DNA from: a virus
DNA: 49,456 bases
IMG/VR virus record: IMGVR_UViG_3300008113_004802
Coordinates: 1-49,456 of that record
Reading direction: 5' to 3' (one strand)
Shown: positions 8,556-14,976 of the stretch, piece by piece
How positions within the stretch are numbered: position 1 is the stretch's first letter
Layout of the letters: every line of letters starts with the position of its first letter
Position numbers and translations under genes: made by a program
The notes under the pieces: model-generated
Database searches by the model: none
What the model saw: the letters and a program-made list of their open reading frames with translations, nothing else
What the model was told of the DNA's origin: nothing

Positions 8556-8605
8556 TGTAGATGCCGATGGTCGGGTCTACACATAGTCATCTTGCTTAAT
8601 AGGAG
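8556..8605 (+). promoter_or_regulatory. ROSE-like RNA thermometer in the hsp20 leader
   Basis: Two hairpins are visible. The first pairs TGTAGA (8556-8561) with TCTACA (8576-8581) and CCGA with TCGG inside, around a TGG loop. The second pairs CTTGCT (8591-8596) with AGGAG (8601-8605) across a UAAU loop, leaving the G at 8594 unpaired. A UUGCU strand with a bulged G facing AGGA is the signature of ROSE thermometers, which hide the Shine-Dalgarno of small heat-shock genes until warming. AGGAG is the ribosome binding site of the hsp20 gene. The pairing is read by eye, without folding. Confidence 0.6.
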
Positions 8606-8611
8606 AAAAAC

Positions 8612-9049
8612 ATGACAAAAACTTTAACCCTTCGTTCCCTCGACATTCCGTCAATTCACAAATTTGGTATCGGTTTCGATAATATGTTTGATGAACTAAT
8701 GCGAATTAACAATCAACAATCACTTAACTATCCCCCATACAACATTATAAAAACATCAGAAGATACCTTTTATATTGAAGTAGCAGTGGCTGGTTTCGGT
8801 GAAGGTGAAGTTGAAATTAACATTGACAATCAAGTGTTAGTTATCAAAGGTAAAAAAGAAGCAGAAATTATTGCTGAATATTTACATCAAGGGATCAGTA
8901 ACAGGGACTTCATGCGTGAATTTACTTTAGCAGAACATGTTGAAGTAGTTAATGCTGTCAATATGAATGGTATTCTTACTATCTATTTGGAGCGCAAACT
9001 CCCTGAAGAAAAGAAACCCAAGTCTATTGCAATTTCTTACACTAAATAA
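8612..9049 (+). CDS. small heat shock protein Hsp20, IbpA type
   Basis: The 145-aa protein is a class A small heat-shock chaperone. The alpha-crystallin domain (about residues 40-130) begins with NYPPYNI and contains AVAGF, YLHQGISNRDF and the closing NGILTIYLER; the C-terminal SIAI corresponds to the IxI anchor that binds neighbouring subunits. These details match IbpA/IbpB of proteobacteria closely. It would hold unfolding proteins during infection or heat stress. The leader carries a ROSE-like hairpin over its ribosome binding site. It sits between bS21 and ClpS in a proteostasis block. Confidence 0.93.
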   Translation: MTKTLTLRSLDIPSIHKFGIGFDNMFDELMRINNQQSLNYPPYNIIKTSEDTFYIEVAVAGFGEGEVEINIDNQVLVIKGKKEAEIIAEYLHQGISNRDFMREFTLAEHVEVVNAVNMNGILTIYLERKLPEEKKPKSIAISYTK

Positions 9050-9055
9050 TATAAT
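9027..9055 (+). promoter_or_regulatory. sigma70 promoter for clpS
   Basis: TTGCAA at 9027-9032 and TATAAT at 9050-9055 are separated by 17 bp, inside the 3' end of hsp20. Transcription would start near 9062, giving clpS its own message. Confidence 0.6.
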
Positions 9056-9073
9056 AGTGTTTCGTTAAATAAA

Positions 9074-9097
9074 AGTGTGCGAGGAAACTTGCACACT
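9074..9097 (+). other. leader hairpin with GAAA tetraloop upstream of clpS
   Basis: AGTGTGCGAG pairs with CTTGCACACT (ten pairs, one G-U) around a GAAA loop, a GNRA tetraloop. No T-run follows, so it is not an ordinary terminator. It lies between the clpS promoter and start and may stabilise the mRNA or control its translation. Confidence 0.5.
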
Positions 9098-9114
9098 ACT
9101 TCAAGGTATAAATC

Positions 9115-9420
9115 ATGGCACAGACCGAATCAAAAATTAAAATTAAACCTAATCTTAAATTACCAGAACCATCTATGTTCAAGGTAATTTATATGAATGA
9201 TGAACATACTAGTATGGATTTCGTAGTGCGTAGTTTAGTAGATCATTTCGGTCACAATACTGATACTGCCGCACATATTACTACAGGTATACATGAGCAG
9301 GGCAGTGCTGTCGTAGCAGTTCTACCGTATGAAATTGCAGAACAAAAGGGTATTGAGGTAACACTTGATGCACGTAACGAGGGATTTCCGTTACAAGTAA
9401 AGATTGAGCCAGAAGTTTAA
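9115..9420 (+). CDS. clpS: ClpS, N-end rule adaptor protein
   Basis: The 101-aa protein follows the ClpS pattern: FKVIYMNDEHTSMDFVV matches the family's NDDYTPMEFV region that binds N-terminal residues, with the gatekeeper Met kept; the His of the pocket is in IHEQGSA; the AEQKG and DARNEGFPLQVKIE blocks follow. In bacteria ClpS delivers N-degron substrates to ClpA and blocks other ClpA substrates. No clpA is in the window, so it probably acts on host ClpAP. Its 3' end overlaps a convergent gene by 4 bp. Confidence 0.92.
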   Translation: MAQTESKIKIKPNLKLPEPSMFKVIYMNDEHTSMDFVVRSLVDHFGHNTDTAAHITTGIHEQGSAVVAVLPYEIAEQKGIEVTLDARNEGFPLQVKIEPEV

Positions 9421-10112
9421 ACTTCTATTTCTATTCGTTTTGGCCAATATGGATTTTTGTTAAAACAAGCGTTATTAACATAGTTGATACCGTTAATATT
9501 GGTATCAACCATTTTGTTTGAGTTACCATATATCCAAGTAACTATCTTGTTTTCTGTATCATTAATTAGAGCAGAGTTCAATCCAACGTAATCAGGTAAA
9601 TTAGGTTCTTCCCCGTAGAATAAGTCAGCACAGGGAACACAACTAGACACAATTACAATCTTTTTTACATCCACGTGTAATTGCAATTTTTCTATAGTTG
9701 TGTGTAGATAGTCTTGATCACCGTGTGAGTGATACCCAAGACGTATTTCATCGTCGGGATCTATCGGGGTATAGTTGCCATACCAACCGTTAACTGCAAC
9801 TAATGCTATACCATCTACGATAACAACATTGTTATGAAGATATACAACATTTTTTATTTTACTGGCTATCTTAGCTATTTGGTCTATCCTAGATGCTTGT
9901 AACATTAATGACCCTATCTCCATAGAACCGTCAATGAAGAATACTCCATGATACTGGGCACTTAAATGTTCTAAAGTTTCTTCTAAAACTTTAAAATCAT
10001 CGGTTATATTGCCTGCTACAATACAAAATAAACTAGTTGGTTTTCCTTCCCAATCTAGTTTATATTTGTAAGATAGTTCTAGGTCGCTAATTATATCGAA
10101 ACCTACCACCAT
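9417..10112 (-). CDS. degenerate metallophosphoesterase-like protein
   Basis: The 231-aa protein lines up block by block with the active-looking phosphoesterase at 15 kb, but the metal ligands are replaced: SDLHL becomes SDLEL, LSGD becomes VAGN, GNHEF becomes DGSMEI, VGHHAP becomes SSCVP, and HGHMH becomes YGNSN. The surrounding hydrophobic strands are kept (KIVIV, TWIYG). The family reaction needs two metal ions bound by exactly these residues, so this copy is probably catalytically dead and may bind a nucleotide or protein instead. It is transcribed convergent to clpS. The alignment was done by eye. Confidence 0.65.
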   Translation of the reverse strand: MVVGFDIISDLELSYKYKLDWEGKPTSLFCIVAGNITDDFKVLEETLEHLSAQYHGVFFIDGSMEIGSLMLQASRIDQIAKIASKIKNVVYLHNNVVIVDGIALVAVNGWYGNYTPIDPDDEIRLGYHSHGDQDYLHTTIEKLQLHVDVKKIVIVSSCVPCADLFYGEEPNLPDYVGLNSALINDTENKIVTWIYGNSNKMVDTNINGINYVNNACFNKNPYWPKRIEIEV

Positions 10113-10120
10113 GCAGTTTA

Positions 10121-10441
10121 TTACTGGGTAGCTTTTGGTGCTTTGGGTTTTGCTGGGGCTTTTTTAGCAACAGCTGGGGCTTTTGGCTTTGCTGGGGCTT
10201 TTGGCTTTGCTGGGGCTTTTGGCTTTTTAGATATCGGTGCTTGCTCAACTACCCCTGCAGGTACTACAGCTTCTGGAACAACTACAACGGTTTCAACAGC
10301 TGGTGCAGAATTGACAACCAAAGGAATTGGTGTAGTAGCTGCCGGCTCCGGTACTTTGTACGGGGCTGACACGTTTGCCTCAGTTGTTTCTACAGGTTTG
10401 GCTTCGGGAACACCAAATAATTTTTTCAAAAAGTTTAACAT
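10121..10441 (-). CDS. Lys-Ala-Pro-rich tail protein, histone H1-like composition
   Basis: The start at 10441 is chosen because AAGGAG lies 8 bp upstream; an in-frame ATG at 10459 would place that site inside the coding sequence. The protein begins MLNFLKKLFG, an amphipathic helix, continues with a Pro-Val-Ala-rich acidic linker, and ends in a tail of repeated KAPAKP units (about residues 70-106). Such tails resemble those of bacterial H1-like DNA-binding proteins. It could bind DNA or the membrane through the first helix; no fold is recognised. Confidence 0.7.
   Translation of the reverse strand: MLNFLKKLFGVPEAKPVETTEANVSAPYKVPEPAATTPIPLVVNSAPAVETVVVVPEAVVPAGVVEQAPISKKPKAPAKPKAPAKPKAPAVAKKAPAKPKAPKATQ
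10173..10226. repeat. three tandem copies of an 18-bp unit
   Basis: The unit GCTGGGGCTTTTGGCTTT occurs three times in a row and encodes, on the minus strand, the repeated KAPAKP units of the Lys-Ala-Pro-rich protein. Identical units suggest recent expansion by slippage. Confidence 0.85.
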
Positions 10442-10459
10442 AATTTTCTCCTTATACAT

Positions 10460-10469
10460 CTATTTACTC
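10460..10469 (-). promoter_or_regulatory. possible late-type box GAGTAAATAG
   Basis: This weaker relative of the ATAAATAC box lies about 18 bp before the start of the Lys-Ala-Pro-rich gene, just upstream of its ribosome binding site. Confidence 0.25.
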
Positions 10470-10499
10470 TAGGAAAACCATAAAGATAAAATTTATAAT

Positions 10500-10508
10500 C
10501 ATAAATAC
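10500..10508 (+). promoter_or_regulatory. T4-late-like promoter box CATAAATAC
   Basis: The box lies 7 bp before the ATG of the SprT-like gene, so a transcript from it would have almost no leader. Confidence 0.35.
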
Positions 10509-10515
10509 AAGTACT

Positions 10516-11007
10516 ATGTTTCACGGATCACCTACTCTAAAAGAACTAATGGCTTTGCCATTACCCACTATGCGTGAGCAAAAACGTCTAATGTTTAGGC
10601 CCTCACAATGGCAAGTTTCACACGTTTATACACTGATAAACGATAATGTTTTTCATAATATGTTAAAAAAACCGGAACTCATACTAAAATCAAGATGTAG
10701 AAAATATTGGGGAATGTGTATAGGATCACATGACAAGCTAAAAAACGGTAGTTATTGTAAGATTGAACTTATGGACAAGTGGATTAGTCCACAATGGATG
10801 ATAGCTACATTGGCACATGAAATGGTTCATCAATATCAATGGGATATAGCAGGGCCTGAACGTGAGGCAGAGGGATTAAATGCTATTATGAGTCATGGTC
10901 CAAGTTTCTTTCAGTTTCGTGATTTATTAAAAGAACACAATATCCCATTAAAAACGGCGCATTCTCAGCGCCGTTGGTATAAGCATCAAAGCTTGTTCAA
11001 ATGCTAA
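10516..11007 (+). CDS. SprT-like zinc metalloprotein
   Basis: The motif AHEMVHQYQ is an HExxH zinc site, at about residues 96-104, and GPEREAEGLNAIMSHGPSF downstream carries a second HGP motif typical of SprT-like proteins. SprT and SPRTN relatives cleave DNA-protein crosslinks; the phage versions have no proven role. The protein is 163 aa with a basic C-terminus (QRRWYKHQSLFKC). The last 60 bp contain a hairpin that looks like the terminator of the convergent gene. Confidence 0.75.
   Translation: MFHGSPTLKELMALPLPTMREQKRLMFRPSQWQVSHVYTLINDNVFHNMLKKPELILKSRCRKYWGMCIGSHDKLKNGSYCKIELMDKWISPQWMIATLAHEMVHQYQWDIAGPEREAEGLNAIMSHGPSFFQFRDLLKEHNIPLKTAHSQRRWYKHQSLFKC
10950..10975 (-). terminator. intrinsic terminator embedded in the convergent gene
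   Basis: AACGGCGC (10953-10960) and GCGCCGTT (10968-10975) form a perfect 8-bp stem with a 7-nt loop, and on the minus strand it runs into TTTTT. It would stop transcription of the 11.0-12.1 kb gene, yet it lies within the SprT-like coding sequence. Confidence 0.6.
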
Positions 11008-12087
11008 TTACTTTTTGATATTAGGATTGTCTACTACATTCCCGTTAACATCAACAAGAATAACATCTTTAGTACCCTTCTTACCGATAGCACGATTCAA
11101 TACAGATGCCATTGGTCTGATACCTCGAATACCCAAAGCCTTACTTAAACGACCTTTGTTATTACGTAATAACCAAACCATCATGTGACTTGTAGGGATA
11201 TCTTCTTTACGAGTAATAACAGCATGACATTCAATACTAATGTTGTTCTCCACCTGATGATAATGTTTAGGCTCAAAGTCTTGGATAACAATGCCACCAT
11301 GAGGATTAATGTCACTACCAAAAATAGCACTCATTGCTTCTTCTTCAGTAGGTTCAATAACAATCTCTTTACTTAGGAAATAACTTTTACCGTCAGGTTG
11401 TAATATAAGTTTAACTACTTTATCTTTTACTAATTTATCAATTATTTCACGTGCTTTGGCCCCAAACAATGAATCAGCAGATTCCCATGTTTCAGCACTT
11501 AGTTCTTTGATAGATACAGGTAATCTGCTCTTAGAGCTAGCTAATACAATATCTGCTTTCTTACGTTCAGCAACGTCAGAACCAGTTGGATATACTTGGT
11601 CAACGTTCTTAATTGTCATTGTTTTTCCACGTGGGTCTTTAAAAGTAACATTGATTAGTCCATACTTCTCAACCATACTTGCTAAGTATGAAGCAATTTC
11701 AGCTTCATTGCCTACACCAGCACTCTTTTCACCCTGTTGACCTGCATCTTTAATAATAACTTGTACAGGGCTACCGTCACCAAAAACGACACCACCTAAG
11801 CTACTCTTGGCCGCTGCCGAATACTCTGGACCTGCATCTGGTAAATACTTTTTCAATATAGCCAAAACATCTTGTAGCAACGATGACCTAAACTCACCCT
11901 TTTTAGCACCGTCTGGTATCTGTGTAACTACGCCGATTACATTACCATTAGGTTTTAAGTCTTCATACCCTGCTTGACGTAATACTTGTTCAACCTGTGC
12001 CTTTGTAACGGGCGATGGTTCTTGCGAGTTCACTACTGTCGGGGCTTTTGCTTCAACCAAAGTGTTTGCAAATTCAATGTATCTCAT
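11008..12087 (-). CDS. unknown 359-aa protein with capsid-targeting-like N-terminus
   Basis: The N-terminus MRYIEFANTLVEA resembles the T4 internal-protein capsid-targeting sequence (MKTYQEFIAE), and LVE/A fits the T4 prohead protease consensus (Leu or Ile, any, Glu). The rest is a soluble mixed alpha/beta protein with VGNEAEIASYLASMVEKYG and ADIVLASSKSRLPVSIKELS, the latter slightly like a restriction-enzyme-type core, which is weak. If packaged, it could be injected with the DNA. It has its own promoter upstream and an intrinsic terminator downstream, so it is a single-gene transcription unit. Confidence 0.7.
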   Translation of the reverse strand: MRYIEFANTLVEAKAPTVVNSQEPSPVTKAQVEQVLRQAGYEDLKPNGNVIGVVTQIPDGAKKGEFRSSLLQDVLAILKKYLPDAGPEYSAAAKSSLGGVVFGDGSPVQVIIKDAGQQGEKSAGVGNEAEIASYLASMVEKYGLINVTFKDPRGKTMTIKNVDQVYPTGSDVAERKKADIVLASSKSRLPVSIKELSAETWESADSLFGAKAREIIDKLVKDKVVKLILQPDGKSYFLSKEIVIEPTEEEAMSAIFGSDINPHGGIVIQDFEPKHYHQVENNISIECHAVITRKEDIPTSHMMVWLLRNNKGRLSKALGIRGIRPMASVLNRAIGKKGTKDVILVDVNGNVVDNPNIKK

Positions 12088-12119
12088 ATATAATATCTCA
12101 AATAGTTGATGAAGTGCTA

Positions 12120-12149
12120 ATTATAGCACCGATTTAGTATTTATCGCAA
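12120..12149 (-). promoter_or_regulatory. sigma70 promoter for the 359-aa gene
   Basis: On the minus strand TTGCGA and TATAAT are separated by 18 bp. The -10 lies inside the inverted repeat GTGCTA-ATTA-TAGCAC (12114-12129), which could act as an operator. The same stretch contains GCGATAAATAC, the late-type box also seen at 40.58 kb, so both promoter types may overlap here. Confidence 0.5.
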
Positions 12150-12169
12150 ATTTTTAATAAAGGAAAGAT

Positions 12170-12766
12170 ATGAGTTTAGTGCCTATCGTTGTTGAGACTA
12201 CAAGTAAAGGTGAACGTAGTTACGACATTTATTCACGTTTGATGCGTGACCGTGTAATTTTGCTTGAAGGCGAAGTACATGACCAAATGGCAAATTTAAT
12301 TGTTGCCCAACTATTGTTCTTAGAAAGTGAAGATAGTCATAAAGATATTTCAATGTATATCAATAGTCCAGGTGGTTCAGTTACTGCTGGTATGGCAATC
12401 TATGATTGTATGCAATTTGTTAGCCCTGATGTACAAACAATTGTTATGGGTCAAGCCTGTTCAATGGGTAGTTTGCTTGGTCAAGCAGGAGCTAAAGGTA
12501 AGCGTTTTATCCTGCCCAATGCACGACATATGATTCACCAGCCCTCAGGTGGCGCACGTGGTCAAGCTACTGATATGGAAATTCAGGTTAAAGAGATTTT
12601 AGCCATGAAAAAGACATTGACACAAATCTATGTAGACCATAATAGTGCAGGAAAATCGTTTGAGGAGCTTGCAAAAGACATGGAACGTGACTATTTTATG
12701 AGTGCAAGTGAGGCCGTAGCATATGGCCTAGCTGATAAAGTGTTGCAAAAACGCAACATGTCCTAA
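12170..12766 (+). CDS. clpP: ClpP, serine peptidase of the Clp protease
   Basis: The 198-aa protein is a complete ClpP. The catalytic triad is Ser98 (GQACSMGS), His123 (HMIHQP) and Asp174 (MERDYF). INSPGGSV matches the oxyanion region and the handle helix region is intact. It should form the tetradecameric barrel that works with ClpX; the phage ClpX keeps the IGF docking loop. AAAGGAAAG is the ribosome binding site. Phage ClpP could change substrate choice or supplement the host pool. Confidence 0.96.
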   Translation: MSLVPIVVETTSKGERSYDIYSRLMRDRVILLEGEVHDQMANLIVAQLLFLESEDSHKDISMYINSPGGSVTAGMAIYDCMQFVSPDVQTIVMGQACSMGSLLGQAGAKGKRFILPNARHMIHQPSGGARGQATDMEIQVKEILAMKKTLTQIYVDHNSAGKSFEELAKDMERDYFMSASEAVAYGLADKVLQKRNMS

Positions 12767-12768
12767 AT

Positions 12769-12797
12769 TTGACAATAAATGGGTTTGGGTCTATAAT
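12769..12797 (+). promoter_or_regulatory. consensus sigma70 promoter, repeated family
   Basis: TTGACA (12769-12774), 17 bp, TATAAT (12792-12797) is a perfect match. The leader GAGTCTTATTCAGTCAAAAG is also found behind the minus-strand promoter at 44.47 kb. Confidence 0.9.
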
Positions 12798-12827
12798 AGA
12801 GTCTTATTCAGTCAAAAGGAGCTTTCA

Positions 12828-13085
12828 ATGAACTTATCAGCCGCAGTATCACGTGACATGCAACGTACCCGTGAAATCAACATGTACGGTATGACCGAAC
12901 AAGATATCCGTGAGCAGTACATGGAAAGTATTACCGCTAAGTTTTCCGGTCTAGAAATGGTCGTAATGGGCATCCTTTCAGATGCACAGGAATTAGGTGC
13001 TATGGGTCGCCCCGAAGCTGTCCGTAAACAACTGAATGTTGCCAAGTTTATCTTGGGTGAAATGATGGATGCAAAAGTATCCTAA
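12828..13085 (+). CDS. hypothetical protein, 85 aa
   Basis: A Met-rich, largely helical small protein with no recognised domain. AAAGGAG precedes the ATG. It sits alone between two copies of the repeated promoter, so it is a one-gene transcription cassette, probably expressed early and strongly. Confidence 0.7.
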   Translation: MNLSAAVSRDMQRTREINMYGMTEQDIREQYMESITAKFSGLEMVVMGILSDAQELGAMGRPEAVRKQLNVAKFILGEMMDAKVS

Positions 13086-13087
13086 AT

Positions 13088-13116
13088 TTGACATTAAATG
13101 GTTTTGGGTATATAAT
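13088..13116 (+). promoter_or_regulatory. consensus sigma70 promoter, repeated family
   Basis: TTGACA (13088-13093), 17 bp, TATAAT (13111-13116). The sequence from the stop codon of the preceding gene through the leader AGAATCTTAAACAGT repeats that of the neighbouring promoters. Confidence 0.9.
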
Positions 13117-13147
13117 AGAATCTTAAACAGTCAACTAAAGGACACAA

Positions 13148-13408
13148 ATGAAACAAGTTACAGCAATCAAAGTTATCCAAAAAGATGCAGAATTTTTGGG
13201 TATGAGTTTTATCTCAATGGTTAAGTTTATTGAAACTAACCCATTAGCACAAACCGCTAAGACTTTGGAAGCTTTCAAGGTTCTTAACCCTGGCTTTGTT
13301 TTTCCCAAGAAAACCGTCAAAAACTTGATGACCGGCAAACTTGTTCAAATTGATGCGGATACCCCCAACTGTTGCAACCCCGCTAGCGAGACTTACTGGT
13401 CTATGTAA
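13148..13408 (+). CDS. hypothetical protein, 86 aa
   Basis: Not recognised. Basic, with helical N-terminal half (VTAIKVIQKDAEFLG) and a Cys pair near the C-terminus (NCCNP). AAAGGACACAA precedes the ATG. Single-gene cassette behind its own promoter. Confidence 0.65.
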   Translation: MKQVTAIKVIQKDAEFLGMSFISMVKFIETNPLAQTAKTLEAFKVLNPGFVFPKKTVKNLMTGKLVQIDADTPNCCNPASETYWSM

Positions 13409-13409
13409 T

Positions 13410-13438
13410 TTGACAATAAATGGGCATTGTGCTATAAT
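13410..13438 (+). promoter_or_regulatory. consensus sigma70 promoter, repeated family
   Basis: TTGACA (13410-13415), 17 bp, TATAAT (13433-13438), also with the extended -10 TGC. The preceding stop codon TAA lies directly upstream of the -35. Confidence 0.9.
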
Positions 13439-13469
13439 AGAATCTAGACAGTAAAGAAAAGGACTACAA

Positions 13470-13742
13470 ATGCGTACAAAAACTATTATTGACGGATTCA
13501 AAAACTCACAGAAATTCCGTGTAATTTTTAAGGGTGACGGATCCGAAAACGATATCGGTATGTATATGACCATCAAGCAAATGACCGAGCAATTTGCTAC
13601 TGTTACGGCCCGTACAGTTTGCTGGGAAGCATTGCTGAAATTGTCTTACATGCGTTACATGGAAAAGAAACATGGCGGACTTGTGCCCGTAGGTCTGTGT
13701 GCTACTATTCGTGGCAAACAGGTTCAAGTTGATTTAGTTTAA
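13470..13742 (+). CDS. hypothetical protein, 90 aa
   Basis: Not recognised. A basic alpha/beta protein; the ATG follows AAAGGACTACAA. It is followed after 8 bp by the next gene, with which it shares the promoter. Confidence 0.65.
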   Translation: MRTKTIIDGFKNSQKFRVIFKGDGSENDIGMYMTIKQMTEQFATVTARTVCWEALLKLSYMRYMEKKHGGLVPVGLCATIRGKQVQVDLV

Positions 13743-13750
13743 GGATTTAT

Positions 13751-13954
13751 ATGGCGTATACTGTTTTCAAACACAATAAAGAATTCGGGCCACGTAAAGG
13801 TCTCGAAGGACCCTTTCACTACCCAAATGGTCAAGTGTTGTATTATGACAACAAACAAGGTGAGTATTACGACCCACTGACCGACTTCTACGTACCGGAC
13901 GAGGACGTGGCCCAGCTTCAAAATATGATTTTTGATGCACTACGAAAAGGTTGA
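13751..13954 (+). CDS. hypothetical protein, 67 aa
   Basis: Not recognised. Rich in Tyr, Asp and Gly with HYPNGQVLYYDNKQGEYYDP, probably a small beta structure. AAGGATTTAT precedes the ATG. Its TGA stop is part of the TTGACA -35 of the next promoter. Confidence 0.65.
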   Translation: MAYTVFKHNKEFGPRKGLEGPFHYPNGQVLYYDNKQGEYYDPLTDFYVPDEDVAQLQNMIFDALRKG

Positions 13955-13979
13955 CAATAAATCACTTTGGGTATATAAT
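13951..13979 (+). promoter_or_regulatory. consensus sigma70 promoter, repeated family
   Basis: TTGACA (13951-13956), 17 bp, TATAAT (13974-13979). The -35 contains the stop codon of the preceding gene. Confidence 0.9.
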
Positions 13980-14013
13980 AGAATCTTAAACAGTTAAATA
14001 AAGGACTTACAAA

Positions 14014-14511
14014 ATGGCTACTCGTTCTACAATCGCATTAGAATTCGCTGATGGTACTATCGGTCAGGTATATTGTCACTGGGATGGTTACTTGGCTCAC
14101 AACGGTAAAATGTTGATGGAGTACTATTCTAATCCCTTTATCTTGCGTGACTTGATTGACCTCGGTGACTTGTCAAGTTTGCGTCCACAAATTGGTACAA
14201 AACATCCCTTCAGTCACTATGATGTGAAAGACATGACATTGGTTGAATATTCTCATTTGTATAAAGACATGACTACATTCTATGGTCGTGATCGTGGTGA
14301 AGTAGGTTGCGAGGCTCGCTATTACAATGATATCAATGATTATTTTAATAAGTGCGAACATCAGGAATATGACTATATCCTGCGCAACATTGATGGCAAA
14401 GCTGTTTGGTTTGTTTGTGACCACGACGGAGCCTTTGTTACGTTAGAGTCCGCAATTAAAGACGAAGAAGATCGTATTGCACAAGAAGAAACAGACGAGG
14501 TAGCCTATTAA
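14014..14511 (+). CDS. conserved phage protein, 165 aa, unknown function
   Basis: The start MATRSTIALEFADGTIGQVY with HWDGYLAHNGK is a pattern I recognise from many phages and plasmids, where the protein has no assigned role. The body is acidic and beta-rich with Tyr and Asp clusters, and the C-terminus is a charged helix. AAAGGACTTAC precedes the ATG. First gene of the unit that continues with the SWIM-domain gene. Confidence 0.8.
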   Translation: MATRSTIALEFADGTIGQVYCHWDGYLAHNGKMLMEYYSNPFILRDLIDLGDLSSLRPQIGTKHPFSHYDVKDMTLVEYSHLYKDMTTFYGRDRGEVGCEARYYNDINDYFNKCEHQEYDYILRNIDGKAVWFVCDHDGAFVTLESAIKDEEDRIAQEETDEVAY

Positions 14512-14512
14512 T

Positions 14513-14842
14513 ATGGAAGCAGTAGTAGAAACAACAGTATGGAATGATAGCAACAATGCTAATCATACTTACTTGCTCGACGGTAGCAAAATGGTTGCAT
14601 ACATCAAGGTTGGTTCTACTACTCCTGTCTATTTTAAAAACCCGATCACAATCGACAAGCGTGGTCGTAAGTTTGTAACAGCTAAACCCAATCCTTTCAA
14701 GGCAGTTAAAGAAAAGCGTACAATTATCAAAGTGACCGGCAGTAAAGGTAATATATATTCTATTGACACCGAAGATAAAACATGCACATGCCCTGGATTT
14801 ATGTATCGTGGTAATTGTAAACATATTATGGAGTTAGTATGA
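14513..14842 (+). CDS. SWIM zinc-finger protein, 109 aa
   Basis: The C-terminus CTCPGFMYRGNCKHIMEL matches the SWIM pattern CxC...CxH, a zinc module that binds DNA or proteins. The N-terminal 75 residues are basic and beta-rich without a recognised domain. It follows the previous gene after 1 bp and overlaps the next small gene in an ATGA junction. Confidence 0.8.
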   Translation: MEAVVETTVWNDSNNANHTYLLDGSKMVAYIKVGSTTPVYFKNPITIDKRGRKFVTAKPNPFKAVKEKRTIIKVTGSKGNIYSIDTEDKTCTCPGFMYRGNCKHIMELV

Positions 14843-14976
14843 AATACATTATCAATTGGTCACAAAGTTATACATCATGGGTGACACATGCTGAAAAACT
14901 TTTAGAGTTAAGAATTGAACTAAGTGGTCTAAAAGACGCAAAAAAAGTAATTGAGAATATTAAAAAGAATTTATGA
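14839..14976 (+). CDS. small helical protein, 45 aa
   Basis: The gene is coupled on both sides by ATGA overlaps, which supports its reality despite its length. It has an N-terminal YIINWSQSYTSWV stretch and a charged C-terminal helix ending IENIKKNL. Function unknown. Confidence 0.6.
   Translation: MKYIINWSQSYTSWVTHAEKLLELRIELSGLKDAKKVIENIKKNL

Noticed and set aside
10143-10472. A plus-strand Gly/Ala/Phe-rich frame opposite the Lys-Ala-Pro-rich gene
   Set aside because: It is the antisense of the KAPAKP repeat; the minus-strand gene has a good ribosome binding site and a sensible start.
12114-12129. GTGCTAATTATAGCAC as a stand-alone terminator or operator
   Set aside because: No T-run follows; it overlaps the -10 of a good minus-strand promoter. 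An operator role stays possible and is noted there, but it is not listed separately.
14456-14824. A minus-strand frame of 122 codons
   Set aside because: It covers the SWIM-domain gene and the preceding 3' end on the opposite strand, lacks a ribosome binding site and yields Cys/Phe-rich sequence typical of shadows.
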